Shown: piece by piece, positions 17,652 to 28,484 of the stretch
Numbering within the stretch: the stretch's first letter is position 1
How the letters are laid out: each line of letters begins with the position of its first letter
Assembly (NCBI GenBank): GCA_938010435.1
Contig: CALLUS010000037.1
Span: 1 to 37,264, forward strand
Direction of reading: 5' to 3'
DNA: 37,264 nucleotides
DNA from: an uncultured Rhizobiaceae group bacterium
Lineage (GTDB): Bacteria; Pseudomonadota; Alphaproteobacteria; Rhizobiales; Rhizobiaceae
The notes under the pieces: generated by a model
What the model was told of the DNA's origin: nothing
What the model saw: the letters and a program-made list of their open reading frames with translations, nothing else
Database searches by the model: none
Position numbers and translations under genes: made by a program

Positions 17652-18422
17652 TTAAATTTGTTTTTCTATCTCTATAACTTCGACCTCAGATTCAGCGCAT
17701 ACTGTGGAAAAATTTTCGTCTTTAATGACATCAGTGATAAAGGTATCAACTTGGGAAATATGCCCGATGCGAACGGGGGCACTTCGTTCAAGTTTTGTCG
17801 AATCTGCAATCAGTATGACATGTCGTGCGTTTTCAATAATCGCCTGTGACACTTTCACTTCTCTAAAGTCAAAATCGAGGAGGGATCCATCTGAATCGAT
17901 AGCTGAAGAGCCAATGATAGCATAATCAACCTTGAAGTTGTTTATGAAATCAACTGCAGCTTCACCGACAACACCGCCATCGGAAGATCGCACCACGCCG
18001 CCAGCGATGATCACTTCGTTCTCCAAACCGAGTCTTAAGCTACTGGCAACATTGATATTATTGGTGATCACCATCAACCCCTTGTGTTCGATTAATGCAT
18101 CACTAAAGGCCTCTGTTGTGGTGCCAATATTAATGAACAAAGAAGCATTGTTAGGAATGATTTTTGCTGCGGCTTTGCCAATTGCTATCTTCTGAGGGGC
18201 TGCAATTTGACGTCGAGCTTCGTATTCAACATTCGCACGACCGTCAATCGCTTGTGCGCCGCCATGGAATCGAACCAGCTTATTGTTTTTGCTCAGAAAC
18301 TTGAGATCTGCTCGTATCGTTTGTGGTGTTACGTCAAATTTTTTGACCAGATCATCTACAAATGCTCGCCCTTCGGCTTTGACCAATTCCAAAATCTCTT
18401 TTTGCCGCTCGGTGGTGAACAT
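17652..18422 (-). CDS. glpR: DeoR-family transcriptional regulator, probable glycerol repressor
   Basis: A 256-aa DeoR/GlpR protein. The N-terminal winged helix has RQKEILELVKAEG and FDVTPQTIRADLKFL, the family signature, and the C-terminal sugar-phosphate-sensing domain contains INIGTT, VITNN and AGG...GGVVGEAA. The effector is probably glycerol 3-phosphate or another triose phosphate, by family. AAGGA lies about 10 bases before the ATG. It is upstream of and co-directed with glpD, and divergent from the pyk-gap-eno-tpiA set, so it could control both sides. Confidence 0.92.
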   Translation of the reverse strand: MFTTERQKEILELVKAEGRAFVDDLVKKFDVTPQTIRADLKFLSKNNKLVRFHGGAQAIDGRANVEYEARRQIAAPQKIAIGKAAAKIIPNNASLFINIGTTTEAFSDALIEHKGLMVITNNINVASSLRLGLENEVIIAGGVVRSSDGGVVGEAAVDFINNFKVDYAIIGSSAIDSDGSLLDFDFREVKVSQAIIENARHVILIADSTKLERSAPVRIGHISQVDTFITDVIKDENFSTVCAESEVEVIEIEKQI

Positions 18423-18731
18423 CTAATTAGAATCCTTAGCACTATATTCTTATTCGTTCGCATATCGATAATACGAAAATTGAAGGAAGAGTCGATAACA
18501 GAATGTAAATTACTGAAAAACATAATGAAAAAGTCATAATTCAACGGTAAAAATTTGCAACGAACTTTTGCTCATTTGCGATTTGACGCAATCGAGGGAA
18601 TGTGAAGCCCCAAAATTCAATATGAAATCAAAAGAAAAATAAAAGAAAATAAAGCGCAAGTCTTGACTTGTTTGAACAGGCGCGCAAACAAACTGAGCTA
18701 AATCGATTGTAACACCGAGGAGGCTCAGAAA
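18423..18731. promoter_or_regulatory. Divergent glpR/pyk control region
   Basis: This 309-base AT-rich gap separates the two divergent metabolic operons. ATTCGT at 18452-18457 faces ACGAA at 18473-18478 as an imperfect inverted pair just upstream of glpR, resembling the TTCGTTT half-sites near glpD and fitting autoregulation. The middle (about 18500-18660) is A-rich with no gene. Near pyk there is a separate 7-bp inverted repeat, listed on its own. No clear -10/-35 pair can be assigned on either strand. Confidence 0.45.
18668..18691. promoter_or_regulatory. Inverted repeat upstream of pyk (possible operator)
   Basis: TTGTTTG (18668-18674) and CAAACAA (18685-18691) are perfect 7-bp arms around a 10-base GC-rich spacer, about 40 bases before the pyk start and overlapping a TTGACT at 18663-18668. 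Arm and spacer lengths suit a dimeric repressor. It differs from the TTCG sites near glpR. Confidence 0.4.
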
Positions 18732-20174
18732 GTGCGCCATCGTAACGTAAAGATATTGGCGACGCTCGGGCCGAGCTCCAGCACAAAATCCGTGATTAAA
18801 GAACTAGCTTCCGCAGGCGTGAACGTTTTCCGCCTGAATATGAGCCATGGAGCGCACAAGGATATAGCGGAGATTCATGGGCACATCAGAAATGTAGAAA
18901 GGGAACTAGATCGTCCAATTGCTATATTGGGTGACCTGCAAGGTCCCAAGTTGCGATGCGGAACTTTTGCCAATGGGAGTGAACTACTCTCCAAAGGCGA
19001 TGTCTTTGTTTTTGACCTCGATGATACGCCGGGCGACATTGACCGCGTTGGCCTCCCTCACCCTGAAATCTTCAAAGCTCTGGAAGTAGGTTCCACACTT
19101 CTGGTGAATGATGGTCTCATCAGGCTTCAAGTTGAGGAATGCACAGATAGCTTAGCCAAATGTCGGGTGGTTGTTGGAGGAAAAATCTCCAACCGTAAGG
19201 GTGTGAATGTTCCAAGCGTTTTGCTGCCCTTATCTGCGCTTTCAGAAAAAGACAGATTGGATTTGGAGTTTTTGGCTGAATTGGGTGTTGACTGGATGGC
19301 CTTGTCATTTGTCCAAAAACCCGAAGATGTCCTTGAGGCACGTGAGCTCATCAATGGCAGAGCCAAAATTGTTTCAAAGATCGAAAAACCTGCAGCGATA
19401 GATGCATTCGATGCGATCCTTGAAGCATCTGATGGAATTATGGTAGCGCGCGGTGACTTGGGCGTTGAGCTTCCTGTTCAAAAACTTCCCGCGATTCAAA
19501 AACAACTAGTCAGGTCCTGCCGAGAGGCTGGAAAACCGGTCATCGTTGCGACCCAAATGCTGGAGAGCATGATTTCATCGCCCGTTCCGACACGGGCAGA
19601 AGTCAGCGATGTGGCGACCGCAATGTATGAAGGTGCAGATGCGATTATGCTTTCTGCTGAATCCGCAGCTGGCGAACATCCAATCGAAGCAGTGGCCACA
19701 ATGGTCAACGTTGCTCATGAGGTTGAAACAGACACCAATTACAGAGCTATGTTGGAAGCAGGTCAGGGTAAGGGCATGGGGGTTTACAGAAATCCACTTA
19801 CCATTGCCGCCAGAGAAATAGCAGATAGCGGGGATATTCGCGCCATCTGCTGTTTCACTCAATCTGGATCAACGGCTCTGAGCGCGGCACGAGAGCGACC
19901 TATCGTTCCCGTTCTGGCTCTTACTCCCGACACTAATACTGCACGTCACCTATGCTTAGCATGGGGCCTTCATTGCAAAACGATACAACCTGTCGACAGA
20001 TTCAAAGGTGCTGTTTCAGCAGCAATTCAAGCGACGCTAACATTAGAACTAGCAAAAACCACAGACACTATAGCAGTCACTGCAGGACTCCCCGTTCACA
20101 AATCAGGTTCTACTAACGTCCTTCGTTTAGCGAAAATGGACGGATCTGACGTTGATCAGTCCGATGCAGCTTAA
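18732..20174 (+). CDS. pyk: Pyruvate kinase
   Basis: A 480-aa enzyme that makes pyruvate and ATP from phosphoenolpyruvate and ADP. Family marks are ILATLGPSS, VFRLNMSHG, ILGDLQGPKLR, VSKIEKPAAIDAF, GIMVARGDLGVELP and VIVATQMLESMI, followed by PTRAEVSDVATAMYEGADA, which includes the catalytic and metal-binding segments. The start is GTG 18732 with AGGAGG about 9 bases upstream, a very strong site. It is the first gene of the plus-strand glycolytic set and is followed by gap after 22 bases. It would be the last enzyme of the route from glycerol. Confidence 0.96.
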   Translation: MRHRNVKILATLGPSSSTKSVIKELASAGVNVFRLNMSHGAHKDIAEIHGHIRNVERELDRPIAILGDLQGPKLRCGTFANGSELLSKGDVFVFDLDDTPGDIDRVGLPHPEIFKALEVGSTLLVNDGLIRLQVEECTDSLAKCRVVVGGKISNRKGVNVPSVLLPLSALSEKDRLDLEFLAELGVDWMALSFVQKPEDVLEARELINGRAKIVSKIEKPAAIDAFDAILEASDGIMVARGDLGVELPVQKLPAIQKQLVRSCREAGKPVIVATQMLESMISSPVPTRAEVSDVATAMYEGADAIMLSAESAAGEHPIEAVATMVNVAHEVETDTNYRAMLEAGQGKGMGVYRNPLTIAAREIADSGDIRAICCFTQSGSTALSAARERPIVPVLALTPDTNTARHLCLAWGLHCKTIQPVDRFKGAVSAAIQATLTLELAKTTDTIAVTAGLPVHKSGSTNVLRLAKMDGSDVDQSDAA

Positions 20175-20196
20175 AAAAGTCAATTGGAGAAATTAA

Positions 20197-21198
20197 ATGG
20201 CCATCAAAGTAGCTATCAATGGATTTGGCCGTATCGGGCGCAATGTTTTGCGAGCGATTGTTGAATCGGGGCGGTCAGACATCGAAGTTGTTGCAATCAA
20301 CGACTTAGGTCCAGTTGAAACAAACGCTCACCTGATGCGGTACGATAGCGTGCACGGTAAGTTCCCTGGCACGGTCGAAGTTGATGGAGATACCATCAAT
20401 GTCGGAAACGGACCAATTCGCGTAACCGCCATTCGTGATCCGAAGGAATTACCATGGGCCGATGTTGATGTAGCCCTCGAATGTACTGGCATCTTCACCA
20501 GTTCTAAAACCGCTGCTTTTCACCTCGAAAATGGCTCAAAAAAGGTGTTGATTTCAGCGCCCGGCGGCAATGATGTGAAAACTGTCGTATATGGCGTGAA
20601 CCATGACAGCCTCACCGCAGAAGACCGTGTGGTGTCAAATGCTTCTTGCACAACCAATTGCCTAGCTCCAGTCGCGTACGTCCTTAACAATGCCATCGGT
20701 ATTGAAAAAGGATATATGACTACAATTCATTCCTATACCGGTGATCAGCCCACACTCGATACGATGCACAAAGATCTGTATCGAAGCCGCGCTGCCGCGC
20801 TGTCTATGATTCCAACCTCAACCGGTGCCGCTAAAGCTGTTGGGCTTGTTTTGCCAGATTTGGCGGGAAAGCTTGATGGTTCGGCCATACGTGTTCCCAC
20901 ACCAAACGTTTCGGTAGTTGATTTGAAGTTCAATCCGATTGGATCGACTTCAGTGGAGGAAATTAATCAGGCCATACAAACCGCAGCTGATGGACCTCTC
21001 AAAGGCATCCTTGGTTATACCAATGAAGCCCTGGTCTCTACCGATTTTAATCACAATCCGCACTCTTCGATTTTCCACATGGATCAGACCAAGGTTCTTG
21101 AAGGGAATCTGGTTCGGATCTTGTCCTGGTATGACAATGAATGGGGTTTTTCAAATCGCATGGCCGACACAGCCGTCGTTATGGGCGGTCTAATTTAA
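20197..21198 (+). CDS. gap: Type I glyceraldehyde-3-phosphate dehydrogenase
   Basis: A 333-aa phosphorylating [15 protein letters not shown] opens the NAD-binding domain; AINDLG keeps the Asp that favours NAD over [16 protein letters not shown] carries the catalytic Cys, and the partner His is in TIHSYTGDQ. The C-terminus [12 protein letters not shown] is standard. TTGGAGAAA precedes the ATG. It converts glyceraldehyde 3-phosphate to 1,3-bisphosphoglycerate. The usual neighbour pgk is absent. Confidence 0.97.
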   Translation: MAIKVAINGFGRIGRNVLRAIVESGRSDIEVVAINDLGPVETNAHLMRYDSVHGKFPGTVEVDGDTINVGNGPIRVTAIRDPKELPWADVDVALECTGIFTSSKTAAFHLENGSKKVLISAPGGNDVKTVVYGVNHDSLTAEDRVVSNASCTTNCLAPVAYVLNNAIGIEKGYMTTIHSYTGDQPTLDTMHKDLYRSRAAALSMIPTSTGAAKAVGLVLPDLAGKLDGSAIRVPTPNVSVVDLKFNPIGSTSVEEINQAIQTAADGPLKGILGYTNEALVSTDFNHNPHSSIFHMDQTKVLEGNLVRILSWYDNEWGFSNRMADTAVVMGGLI

Positions 21199-21326
21199 CT
21201 TAGAAATTAAGCAGTACACGGCATCAAAATTCAAGACCGGCGATAATTGGCGCCGACATATGGAGAGTTAACAGCAAAGGCAGATCACCAAGATATCCAA
21301 ATTCGACATTCATGGGAGGGATGACA

Positions 21327-22940
21327 ATGTCAGATAGTGATTGGGCGCACCAAGATGAATTGCAAACGCTAAAATTGGAAAACAATATGTTGCGTCAAGC
21401 GATTGAGCACAGCCCCTTACCCTGTTCTGTCTATGATGCTGATGGCTATTTGGTGGTGTGGAATGAGGCCTATGTTGATCTGCATCCTGAGGCGTTCGAT
21501 GAAAGAGCACAATCCAACTCTGACGAACGTTTGAATTACAAGGACGTCATTCGACCTCAGCTCAAAACACTTGTTGCAGAGGATAAGTTGGAAGCGGCCC
21601 TGGAGGAAAGACTTCAAGCCCATAACGACCCGGCTGGAGATGTGTTCGAACGTGAATACAGCTCTGTTGGCTGGATACGGGGACATAAATATCATCTGCC
21701 AAGCGGAGGCGTTGTTGGGATGAGCGTCAATATTACTGAATTGAAGGAAAGAGAGCGAGACCTGGCTTTGGCTAAGGAGCAAGCGGAAGCTGCCGAACAA
21801 TCCAAGTCAGAATTTCTGGCGAATATGAGCCACGAAATTCGCACTCCAATGAACGGTGTATTGGGAATGGCTGAATTGCTTTGCAATACTAACTTAGATC
21901 AGAAGCAGAAAACATTTGCAGATATCATTCACAAATCTGGCAGTGCCCTTCTCACCATCATCAATGATATCTTGGATTTTTCCAAACTGGATGCTGGCCA
22001 ATTGAAGTTGATCCCTGAGCCATTCAATCTGGGTGAAGCAATTGAAGACGTAGCAACTTTAGTGGCCACACGAGCTTCAGAGAAAAATATTGAGCTAATT
22101 GTTCGGATCGACCCTTCTCTTCCATTGGCGTTTGTTGGTGATGTCGGGAGAATTAGGCAAATTGTGACAAATTTGATGGGCAATGCTGTGAAATTTACGG
22201 AACAGGGACATGTTCTAGTTGAGGTGACAGGCCATGTGTCTGCATCGAGTGAACATCTCTCATCCTACCGTCTCCGCTGTTCTGTTCAGGACACAGGTAC
22301 AGGAATTCCAGCTGATCTTGTCGAAAAAATGTTCGATAAATTTAGCCAGGTAGATACGACTTCAACGCGACGATACGAAGGCACTGGATTGGGGCTCTCC
22401 ATCTGTAAAAGTCTCGTGGAGATTATGGACGGTCAGATTTGCGCAACCAGTGAACTGGGTGTCGGTTCTACTTTCTGGTTTGAAATTGAACTTGCCCTAG
22501 CGGAAGTGCCCGCGGACAACAATCGCCCAATACACGATTTGAATGGCGCACAAATTCTTGTGGTGGATGACAACGCTATCAATCGTCAAATTCTAAATGA
22601 ACAATTAAGAAATTGGCGAGCAGAACCCGCTTTCGCAACTTCTGGACAGGAAGCTTTGACGATCTTGGAGGCGGCCGGGCGGATGAACATACAAATAGAT
22701 GCAATTGTTCTCGATTATCACATGCCGGAAATGAACGGAGGTGAAGTGGCGCGGAAACTCAAGCAAAATGACGTGATCCGTGACGTGCCAATTGTGCTCC
22801 TAACTTCGATGGACGTTGGCGAGGAAGCTGAGGACCTCAACGATTTAAAAATTGCTCATCATCTTATGAAGCCCGCCCGCTCCACCCTTCTTCTAAGCGC
22901 ACTCGGTAGTGCTGTTTCCACAAACAGACTCAGCAGTTGA
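21327..22940 (+). CDS. Soluble PAS hybrid histidine kinase
   Basis: About 537 aa with no membrane helix or signal peptide. An N-terminal PAS-like domain (about 20-140: AIEHSPLPCSVYDADGYLVV, later SGGVVGMSVNITE) is followed by a short coiled coil. Next come the HisKA H-box (MSHEIRTPMNG), the HATPase domain (IVTNLMGNAVKF N-box, VQDTGTGIP, YEGTGLGLSI) and a C-terminal receiver (ILVVDDNAINRQ, phospho-acceptor Asp in VLDYHMPEMNG, Lys in LMKPA). ATG 21327 is chosen over ATG 21312 because GGAGGG lies 7 bases upstream. No output regulator or HPt gene is nearby. Its place between gap and eno suggests sensing linked to carbon status, an inference. The final receiver appears complete. Confidence 0.92.
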   Translation: MSDSDWAHQDELQTLKLENNMLRQAIEHSPLPCSVYDADGYLVVWNEAYVDLHPEAFDERAQSNSDERLNYKDVIRPQLKTLVAEDKLEAALEERLQAHNDPAGDVFEREYSSVGWIRGHKYHLPSGGVVGMSVNITELKERERDLALAKEQAEAAEQSKSEFLANMSHEIRTPMNGVLGMAELLCNTNLDQKQKTFADIIHKSGSALLTIINDILDFSKLDAGQLKLIPEPFNLGEAIEDVATLVATRASEKNIELIVRIDPSLPLAFVGDVGRIRQIVTNLMGNAVKFTEQGHVLVEVTGHVSASSEHLSSYRLRCSVQDTGTGIPADLVEKMFDKFSQVDTTSTRRYEGTGLGLSICKSLVEIMDGQICATSELGVGSTFWFEIELALAEVPADNNRPIHDLNGAQILVVDDNAINRQILNEQLRNWRAEPAFATSGQEALTILEAAGRMNIQIDAIVLDYHMPEMNGGEVARKLKQNDVIRDVPIVLLTSMDVGEEAEDLNDLKIAHHLMKPARSTLLLSALGSAVSTNRLSS

Positions 22941-22997
22941 TGACAGAATACCGGACCTCGCTGAAATGCAGAATGTTGACCAGAAGGTAGAAACAAA

Positions 22998-23417
22998 ATG
23001 ACCCTCTCCATAACCGTATCAATCGCCGTCGCAATTCTTGCAGTTTTACACCTTGCATTGTCTTACAATGTCTCGCGTATTCGTCTTTCATTCAGAAAGA
23101 CACCCAATCCGAAGCAGGAAAAGGCACTTCAAAAAGCAATCAGGGCACATGGCAATGCCGCTGAGCACAATGCTTTATTAGTTGCTTTGTTCATTTGGCT
23201 CACAATCAGTGGAAGCCAATCAATTCAAGACTCTTTTTTCCTTTCCATCACAGTTCTTGCCCTCGCATTGCTTCGAGTCATTCACAGCATCGGGCTACTT
23301 GTTGTCGAAACAGTCGGTGATCGACACCCGCTAAGATACTCAGGTGCGCTGGGAACTTATCTCGGATTCGGCATCCTATCTTTCTATCTTTTGCTCATCG
23401 CCATTGAAAAATTCTGA
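22998..23417 (+). CDS. MAPEG-family membrane protein
   Basis: A 139-aa protein with four hydrophobic helices. It matches the MAPEG fold (membrane-associated proteins in eicosanoid and glutathione metabolism): first helix, then a polar KALQKAIRAHGNAAEHNALL segment resembling the glutathione-binding RxHxNxxE motif, then helices two to four with VIHSIG...GDRHPLRYSGALGT. Bacterial members may be glutathione transferases or peroxidases; none is shown here. It sits between the histidine kinase and eno on the same strand, 57 bases after the former, and is probably co-transcribed. Confidence 0.85.
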   Translation: MTLSITVSIAVAILAVLHLALSYNVSRIRLSFRKTPNPKQEKALQKAIRAHGNAAEHNALLVALFIWLTISGSQSIQDSFFLSITVLALALLRVIHSIGLLVVETVGDRHPLRYSGALGTYLGFGILSFYLLLIAIEKF

Positions 23418-25489
<2,072 letters not shown>

Positions 25490-25706
25490 ATGTAATTATC
25501 GGTAGCGTCGGAAACATTCTCAGTTAGAGGCCTTGCGATCAAAAAATTTAATAGTGCAACGTTGTTCGAATGGAGGCTGTCTGTGGACTGTACACACTTC
25601 TTCCGACGCACCGAATTAGTTTCTTCTCGAGCACTCACGGCAACCTCGGCTGGTGGATGGCTTAACCGTCTTTCGCCATTCACCGGCCATTTCTTTTGGT
25701 GATGCT

Positions 25707-26612
25707 ATGATGCTTGACTACACACATTTGGAGGCGCTGCTGGCAGTTAAGCAGACGGGTTCCTTTGAAGGGGCAGCCAAGGAACTGGGCATGTCACCCA
25801 TTGGTGTCTCTGCAAGGATCAAAAAGCTCGAAACCCGTATGGGCGTAAAACTGCTCACTCGCAAACCAACAAAGCCAACTAAAGCTGGTGCCTCTCTGTG
25901 CGAGTATGCAGCCAGTGTTGTTGATCATGAAGATCAATTGCTGGCAGAACTGCGCGCCAGTGGCCTGCAATCAGGCCATGAGACCAAACGGCTTAAGATC
26001 GCCATTACCGATGACAGTCTAACCTGCTGGTTCGCTGATGCCCTAAGCACCAATCAAGTTGATGAAGACCACCCTCTCCTGTTTGATGTGACCTTAAGCG
26101 ATCTCGATCATACAATTGATCTGATGCGCAATGGCGAAGTGATTGCTGCCCTCACCTCCAGCGTGGAGCCGGTGCATGGGTTCAAGTCATACCGTCTTGG
26201 AGATCGCAGCTACAAGGCTGTCGCCAGTCCTGACTTCGTTGAAACACACTTTGATAGAGGTGTTACGTCGCAGACGATCAGTCAGGCCCATTGCATTCGT
26301 CACTCGTCTGAGGACACCTATGCCTTTCAATGGCTGGAGCATCAGTTCGGAACCAACCCGAAGCTTCTCTGCACCCGTCTTCCCAAGCTGCAGTTGATGA
26401 TCGAGATGTGCACGGCAGGATCGGGATGGTCTGTTCTGCCCGAACCGAAGATTGCAGAACAATTCAAGGATGGCTCCCTGGTCGAACTCATCCCGGACAC
26501 GCCGCTCATAAAAACCATTCACTGGCACATCGCCCAGTCCATGATCCAACCGCTGGCCGACCTGACCAAGAGTGTGAGGTCGGGGTTTCCGGGATTGAAG
26601 GATTCAGATTGA
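25707..26612 (+). CDS. LysR-family regulator of the ArgP/LysG type
   Basis: About 301 aa. The N-terminal helix-turn-helix (LEALLAVKQTGSFEGAAKEL, then SPIGVSARIKKLETRMG) and the Pro-rich RKPTKPTKAGASL wing match ArgP-type LysR proteins, which usually control amino-acid export or arginine metabolism. The rest is an effector-binding domain. ATG 25707 (or the next codon, 25710) is chosen over ATG 25653 because GGTGA lies upstream and the N-terminus then lines up with the paralogue at 27004 (DY.HLE.LLA). No lysE-type exporter is adjacent. It faces the same way as tpiA but 217 bases away, so it is probably a separate unit. Confidence 0.87.
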   Translation: MMLDYTHLEALLAVKQTGSFEGAAKELGMSPIGVSARIKKLETRMGVKLLTRKPTKPTKAGASLCEYAASVVDHEDQLLAELRASGLQSGHETKRLKIAITDDSLTCWFADALSTNQVDEDHPLLFDVTLSDLDHTIDLMRNGEVIAALTSSVEPVHGFKSYRLGDRSYKAVASPDFVETHFDRGVTSQTISQAHCIRHSSEDTYAFQWLEHQFGTNPKLLCTRLPKLQLMIEMCTAGSGWSVLPEPKIAEQFKDGSLVELIPDTPLIKTIHWHIAQSMIQPLADLTKSVRSGFPGLKDSD

Positions 26613-26719
26613 GTGAAACTCCTCTCTGCTTGTGACTGGCACGGCAACAAGACTTCAATTTTTCAACAAATCACCTAAGCCGGCCTATAGTTTGCATGGC
26701 GCGCCACAATTACGGCCCA

Positions 26720-26766
26720 AATTTGTGCAATTCATAGCGACCACAATTTGTGCGAACAATTTGTGA
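26720..26766 (+). repeat. Three direct copies of AATTTGTG(C/A)
   Basis: AATTTGTGC at 26720-26728 and 26745-26753, and AATTTGTGA at 26758-26766. The last two are both preceded by AC or CC-type context ending in CAATTTGTG. Start-to-start distances are 25 and 13 bases. Tandem sites in the gap between two regulator genes suggest a regulator-binding cluster. Confidence 0.5.
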
Positions 26767-26818
26767 AAAATTATGATAATTACCAAATCAAGCCATTGTG
26801 AAATTAGTAAAGTGATTG

Positions 26819-26861
26819 TTACAAAATGTATTAAATTATTATGAAGTATATTATTTTGTAA
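26819..26861. repeat. 9-bp inverted repeat in the AT-rich spacer
   Basis: TTACAAAAT (26819-26827) and ATTTTGTAA (26853-26861) are exact reverse complements separated by 25 very AT-rich bases. It could be a regulator site or a weak hairpin upstream of the second LysR gene. Confidence 0.45.
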
Positions 26862-27003
26862 AATCAATATTTAATCAAAAATAACAATGAGGTACACATG
26901 ATAATAGAGCAATAATACTATCTCTAATTGCCGATTAGTAAAAATAAATACTACTTACGCGCGATGTATGCAAGATGGGTAATCCAATTGATGGAGCCCA
27001 CGG

Positions 27004-27930
27004 ATGTTCGATTATCCTCATTTAGAATTTCTGCTCGCGATTGAACGCGAAGGCGATTTTGAACGGGCGGCGAAAACACTCGGTGTCACCAAACCCTATA
27101 TCTCTCAAAGACTTAGACTGTTGGAAGAACGAATTGGAGGCATAGCCGTATGCCGCGATTCGATCAAGCTGACAGAATTTGGACACAGATTATGTAGGCA
27201 TTTTGAAAATGTTCGCATCCATGAACTGTCATATTTGAACAATAACGCGGATCTCTTCACCCTTGAGGATCCCGGCCCCGTTACCCTCAAGGTTGCCGTT
27301 GGCAACGAAAGTCTCGAGAGCTGGTTCAAGTCTGCTCTTGTTGGATTGCACTCGTCTAAAGATCGTTTCTTTCTCGACATCTTTCACGCCGATGAATGTG
27401 AGATCGAGCGAGAGATGAACAGGGGCGGCGTACATGCGGCAATCACAAGCACAAAACAAAAGCCGGCTGGGTTTTCCTCCCATTATCTCGGACGCCACGT
27501 GTTTCGAGCCACAGCTTCACCGGAATTCATCCAACGACATTTTCCGTCTGGCATCACCAATGCTTCTCTTCTGGAAGCGCCATCCATGAAAACAAGTAAG
27601 GATGATCCACTGCGGGAAAAATGGATTACCAGAGTTATCGGTGACTATGAGGAAAAAGACATCAGCATCGTTCCCTCCGTCCACGCTCTGGTCAACCGAT
27701 GCGTTGAAGGGGCAATCTGGGCCGTAAATTCTTCCCTTCTGGTCGACAAGCACCTTGAAGAAAACGAACTTGTTGAACTCGACCCGTGTCATTCACTTGA
27801 AACTGACTTGCATTGGCACATCAGCAAATTCGTTTCTGATACCATGTCTGACCTTACCGATGCGGTTCTGTCAGCCGCACGAGAACAGCTTGTTCAGCCA
27901 AATCTTAAAGTCACTTCGTGTCCCCGCTAA
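27004..27930 (+). CDS. Second LysR-family regulator, divergent paralogue of the ArgP-type gene
   Basis: A 308-aa protein with an N-terminal helix-turn-helix (LLAIEREGDFERAAKTLGVT, SQRLRLLEERIGG). It resembles the preceding regulator in layout: DYPHLEFLLA against DYTHLEALLA, and near the end LVELDP...LHWHI against LVELIP...IHWHI. Between these the identity is low, so it is an old duplication or separate acquisition. The effector pocket residues are not conserved enough to guess a ligand. It begins right after the AT-rich, repeat-bearing spacer. Target genes may be the exported-protein cassette downstream, but nothing proves this. Confidence 0.8.
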   Translation: MFDYPHLEFLLAIEREGDFERAAKTLGVTKPYISQRLRLLEERIGGIAVCRDSIKLTEFGHRLCRHFENVRIHELSYLNNNADLFTLEDPGPVTLKVAVGNESLESWFKSALVGLHSSKDRFFLDIFHADECEIEREMNRGGVHAAITSTKQKPAGFSSHYLGRHVFRATASPEFIQRHFPSGITNASLLEAPSMKTSKDDPLREKWITRVIGDYEEKDISIVPSVHALVNRCVEGAIWAVNSSLLVDKHLEENELVELDPCHSLETDLHWHISKFVSDTMSDLTDAVLSAAREQLVQPNLKVTSCPR

Positions 27931-28163
27931 TACTAGAATTATCGGTATCTGCACGCTTGTAGAGCATTGATAAATCGCTACGAATTCTAATCGTCGATTA
28001 CAAATTGGTTGGATATCCGGCTCTCTTTGAACTGCAAATGAACAGCAACATCGGCTAGTATGAATTCTCAAATTCACAGGCCCTCACTCATTGTTTGCAT
28101 CCTTTTGTGTTCGGGTACGCATTGTGAACGAACTGGAGAACAAGGGTTTTGTTGCGCAAAATC

Positions 28164-28448
28164 ATGCTGATCAAGACAAACGTCTTTGGAACGATTGCAA
28201 TCGCAATCCTGTCTTCTGCATGCACGATATTGTTCTCCCAATTTCTGACATCTATCAATGTTGCAGGTGTACCGTCACCTCAACAGATGGCTATGACTTC
28301 GGCCAGTTCGATCCAATGTGAAGATGGTGTCTATTCTCCCGTTCAACGTGGTTGCGTTGATCAATCTGTGTTCGATGCGGAAATGAAGCGGCTCTTTGCA
28401 GCCCTTGGGATCGACACCTCAATCTACAACCTTGAAAACAAAAACTAA
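28164..28448 (+). CDS. Small exported or membrane-anchored protein of unknown function
   Basis: About 94 aa. A hydrophobic segment (about 6-27) near the N-terminus could be a signal peptide or anchor. It is followed by a short Pro/Met-rich linker, a conserved-looking CEDGVYSPVQRGCVD with two cysteines, and a helical C-terminus. I do not recognise the family. The ribosome site is weak; in-frame TTGs at 28149 and 28152 are alternative starts. It heads a cassette of four genes on the same strand, 36 bases before the next gene. Confidence 0.55.
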   Translation: MLIKTNVFGTIAIAILSSACTILFSQFLTSINVAGVPSPQQMAMTSASSIQCEDGVYSPVQRGCVDQSVFDAEMKRLFAALGIDTSIYNLENKN

Positions 28449-28484
28449 TCAGATGATGCGGCGGACCCCCGAAAGGAAATTGAT

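Larger units (their letters stand above)
26613..27003. other. AT-rich spacer between the two LysR genes
   Basis: This 391-base gap has no credible gene. From about 26700 on it is strongly AT-rich, unlike its flanks. It holds three copies of an AATTTGTG element and a 9-bp inverted repeat (both listed separately). It probably contains the promoter of the second regulator gene, but no clear -35/-10 pair could be fixed. Confidence 0.5.

Noticed and set aside
26720-26861. CRISPR array or replication-origin iterons in the AT-rich spacer
   Set aside because: There are only three short copies with uneven spacing, no spacers of constant length, no cas genes and no replication initiator next to it.
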